Shown piece after piece: positions 62,144 to 64,000 of a DNA stretch of 64,000 nucleotides. The DNA comes from Sphingomonas sp. (lineage in GTDB: Bacteria; Pseudomonadota; Alphaproteobacteria; Sphingomonadales; Sphingomonadaceae). Both the position numbers and the translations under genes were made by a program. The notes beneath the pieces were generated by a model that did not search any database, was not told where the DNA came from, and saw nothing but the letters and a program-made list of their open reading frames with translations. The stretch's first letter is position 1. Every line of letters starts with the position of its first letter. The stretch is taken from the NCBI RefSeq assembly GCF_030145815.1, contig NZ_JAIXHL010000007.1:1-64000 (forward strand), given 5' to 3'.

Positions 62144-63025
62144 TCAATCGCTGGCCTCGGTCGCGGCGGCCCGGCGCCGTCGCCGCCAGCGCAACGTCAG
62201 CCAGATCAAGGGGCCGAACAGCAGGCCCCATGGCGCCAGAACGATCAGCACGGTGAGCAGCCCGCGTAGCCCGATCAGGAACAGGTTGCCCGAATCGGCG
62301 AAGGTGTCGCCCAGCTGCGCGCCAAAGCCGCCTGCTTCGGGAGCCTGCGCATTATAGCCGACCTCGATCGTCGAAAAGGCGACCCGTCCCTTGAGTTCGG
62401 CGAGCCACGCCTTGCCCTGATCCAGCTCTTCCTGTGCCTCGGCGACGGCACGTTCGGCGGCGACCAGATCGGCGACGCTGCCCTGACGCGTGCGCAGGAT
62501 TTCGGTCAGGCGGCTGACCAGTAGCTCGCGCTGGCGGATGCGGACCTCGGCATCGACCATCTGCTTGGATACGTCCTCGGCCTCGATTGCCGTTTCGACG
62601 GGCCGACCGCCCTTGTCCGATGCTGCTTTATTGAGCGAATCGAGAAACGCGCGCGCGCTCTTGCTCTCGACGCGGAGCTTGAGCGTGCCATTGCCATATT
62701 CGGCCTCGCCGCCCGAGCGGTTCAAGCCGCCGAGTTGGCAACGCGCGGGCCCCATCTGGTCGCATAGCGCGACATGCGCCTGTTGCAGCGCAGGGATCGC
62801 GTCGCCCGGCAGGCGATAGCCGACGCGGTAGATATAGGCGATACGGGGCAGCGTCACCGCAATCGGCGCCGCCGTGGGTTCCGCTGCGGGCTTGGCTCCA
62901 GCAGGCTCGGCCGCGTCGAGCGCGACCATTTGCTCTTCGGCAACGCCCGACTGGCTTGGCTGTCCACAGGCTGCGAGCATGGCCAACGCCAGCATCACCG
63001 GTGATCGCGACACGGTTCGGCGCAT
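62144..63025 (-). CDS. DUF4349 lipoprotein
   Basis: A 293-residue predicted lipoprotein: signal peptide with lipobox LAAC (Cys near residue 20), a low-complexity Ala/Pro/Glu linker, the DUF4349 core with a long coiled-coil (about 150-215, ending ELDQGKAWLAELKGRVAFSTI), and a C-terminal membrane helix (about 243-280) with a basic end RWRRRRR. It would be anchored at both ends in the cell envelope. Function is unknown. GGGAGGG precedes ATG 63025. It is paralogous to the next gene upstream. Confidence 0.85.
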   Translation of the reverse strand: MRRTVSRSPVMLALAMLAACGQPSQSGVAEEQMVALDAAEPAGAKPAAEPTAAPIAVTLPRIAYIYRVGYRLPGDAIPALQQAHVALCDQMGPARCQLGGLNRSGGEAEYGNGTLKLRVESKSARAFLDSLNKAASDKGGRPVETAIEAEDVSKQMVDAEVRIRQRELLVSRLTEILRTRQGSVADLVAAERAVAEAQEELDQGKAWLAELKGRVAFSTIEVGYNAQAPEAGGFGAQLGDTFADSGNLFLIGLRGLLTVLIVLAPWGLLFGPLIWLTLRWRRRRRAAATEASD

Positions 63026-63131
63026 CAATATCCCTCCCGTCAATCAGCGCATCATTTGCGCTGATGATATCCAATCACATTGGAGGGCATTAAACAATGC
63101 CGCATTTCCGCCACAATCTGAGGTGGCTGGT

Positions 63132-64000
63132 TCAGCCCGGATTATCGTCCCGGTTGAACCAGCGCTGGATCGCGTTGCGCCGTTCGGGTTCGCCCGGCTC
63201 GCGATAGGCGTCGTCTTCGTCCTGACCGGTGGCCGGCGCGGGCGCGCCGCCCGTGCCGTGGATCAACAGCCGCAGCACCAGCACCGCGACGACCATCAGC
63301 AACAGCCACGGGCCGACCGAAGCCAGCACCTGCGCGATTCCCGCAGCCGATGTCACCAGCTTGTTTCCCGCGTCGCGGAAGCTCGCATCAGCCGATCCGT
63401 TCAGACCCGGTGCGGGCGTGCCGGAGGCATAGGTGATCAGCACCGGCGCGGTCGCCATCGTCTCGCCGCTATCGGCCTCCGATTCGGCGATCACGTCGAG
63501 CGCGGTCTGCAACCGGCGGGCGCGATCCTGCTGGATCGGATCGTTGCTCGCCTTGGCATTGGCGAGCTGTTCGCGCAGCCGTCCAACCAGCGCGTTCGAT
63601 CGCGCGCCAGCGGTGGCATCCGCACCGGCAATCTCGGTCTCGACCAGCGCCCCGCCGCCGCCGACCACGACCTTGGTTGCGGCTTCGCCGAAATTGCGCG
63701 CAACGGAAGGATCAATGCGGAAGGTTAGCGTCGCCGCGATCCGGTTCGCCTCATCGACACGATAGCGCAGCGACAGGATGCGGCACCGCGCCGGGCCCAG
63801 CTTGTCGCAGCCCGCGGCATGCGATTCCACCACTGCCTTCACATGATTGCCCGGCACCTTGTACGCATAGCGATAGTCGAACGCCCCGCCGGTCGCGGTG
63901 AGCGCTGCAACGGCCTCGGTGCTGATCTTGTCCTGATCCTTTTTGGGCGCGGCTTCGCACCCGGCCAGCGCCACGATTGCCAGCAATGCCGCTACGATTC
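63132..64000 (-). CDS. DUF4349-like lipoprotein, partial at the window edge
   Basis: A second DUF4349-type envelope protein of which about 289 residues are visible. A signal-peptide end with lipobox LAGC is followed by a Lys/Asp-rich linker, a core sharing the layout and the motif AGCDKLGPARCRI (against ALCDQMGPARCQL) with its neighbour, and a membrane helix near 225-247 before an acidic tail. The signal peptide is incomplete: in-frame hydrophobic codons (IVAALLA) continue to the window edge, so the true start lies beyond 64000. An internal TTG at 63986 is unlikely to be the start. Confidence 0.82.
   Translation of the reverse strand, partial: IVAALLAIVALAGCEAAPKKDQDKISTEAVAALTATGGAFDYRYAYKVPGNHVKAVVESHAAGCDKLGPARCRILSLRYRVDEANRIAATLTFRIDPSVARNFGEAATKVVVGGGGALVETEIAGADATAGARSNALVGRLREQLANAKASNDPIQQDRARRLQTALDVIAESEADSGETMATAPVLITYASGTPAPGLNGSADASFRDAGNKLVTSAAGIAQVLASVGPWLLLMVVAVLVLRLLIHGTGGAPAPATGQDEDDAYREPGEPERRNAIQRWFNRDDNPG

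Overview
The window is high-GC alphaproteobacterial DNA that looks like a Sphingomonas-type organism. This is inferred from an oxidative (Weimberg) xylose pathway close to the Caulobacter type, several TonB-dependent receptors, the COX15/CtaA type of heme A synthase, an FNR-like regulator and long GC-rich palindromic repeats. Species and accession cannot be read from the sequence.

Layout. 1-360: a displaced 3' fragment of tRNA-Val(GAC) with its terminator, the usual scar of an integrative element lying to the left. 463-2286: a tiny Gln-rich protein, a lipid-kinase-like protein and a metallophosphoesterase. 2342-5869 (-): an autotransporter serine protease. 6078-7078 (-): rpsI and rplM. 7219-10355 (-): two paralogous secreted proteins (one broken by an in-frame TAG), cutA and ctaA. 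10447-14932 (+): a MerC-like protein, a Fur/Zur regulator, pnuC-nadR and dxs. 15236-20709 (+): a TonB-dependent receptor, a chemoreceptor and a DUF2332 protein.

20768-56240 is the centre of the window: a locus for glucuronoxylan uptake, hydrolysis and oxidation. It holds a sugar/H+ symporter, a large TonB-dependent receptor, a GH10 xylanase, three GH3 enzymes, a GH67 alpha-glucuronidase, a GH43 beta-xylosidase, a GH5 enzyme, an SGNH acetylesterase, an aldose 1-epimerase, a secreted tandem-domain protein, all five Weimberg enzymes (xylose dehydrogenase, xylonolactonase, xylonate dehydratase, 2-keto-3-deoxyxylonate dehydratase, alpha-ketoglutarate semialdehyde dehydrogenase) and a LacI-type regulator. 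Five copies of one 14-bp palindrome (consensus TGGTAGCGCTAACA) lie in the promoter regions of its transcription units, so the sequence itself defines a regulon. Three flavin-dependent 'tryptophan halogenase' homologues with intact motifs, plus one degenerate homologue lacking the catalytic lysine, are built into this regulon. Three of these four genes overlap glycan-enzyme genes by 4 bp. No characterised role for halogenation in xylan use is known to me; this is the most interesting feature of the window.

The rest is mostly housekeeping: an alpha-hydroxy-acid oxidase (56284-57447), tRNA-Arg(UCU), a YhhQ-type transporter, two small membrane proteins, an FNR-type regulator directly after purS-purQ, purC, and two DUF4349 lipoproteins, the last running off the window. 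Three long inverted repeats (22306-22387, 38652-38777, 61147-61252) sit in gaps after gene ends.
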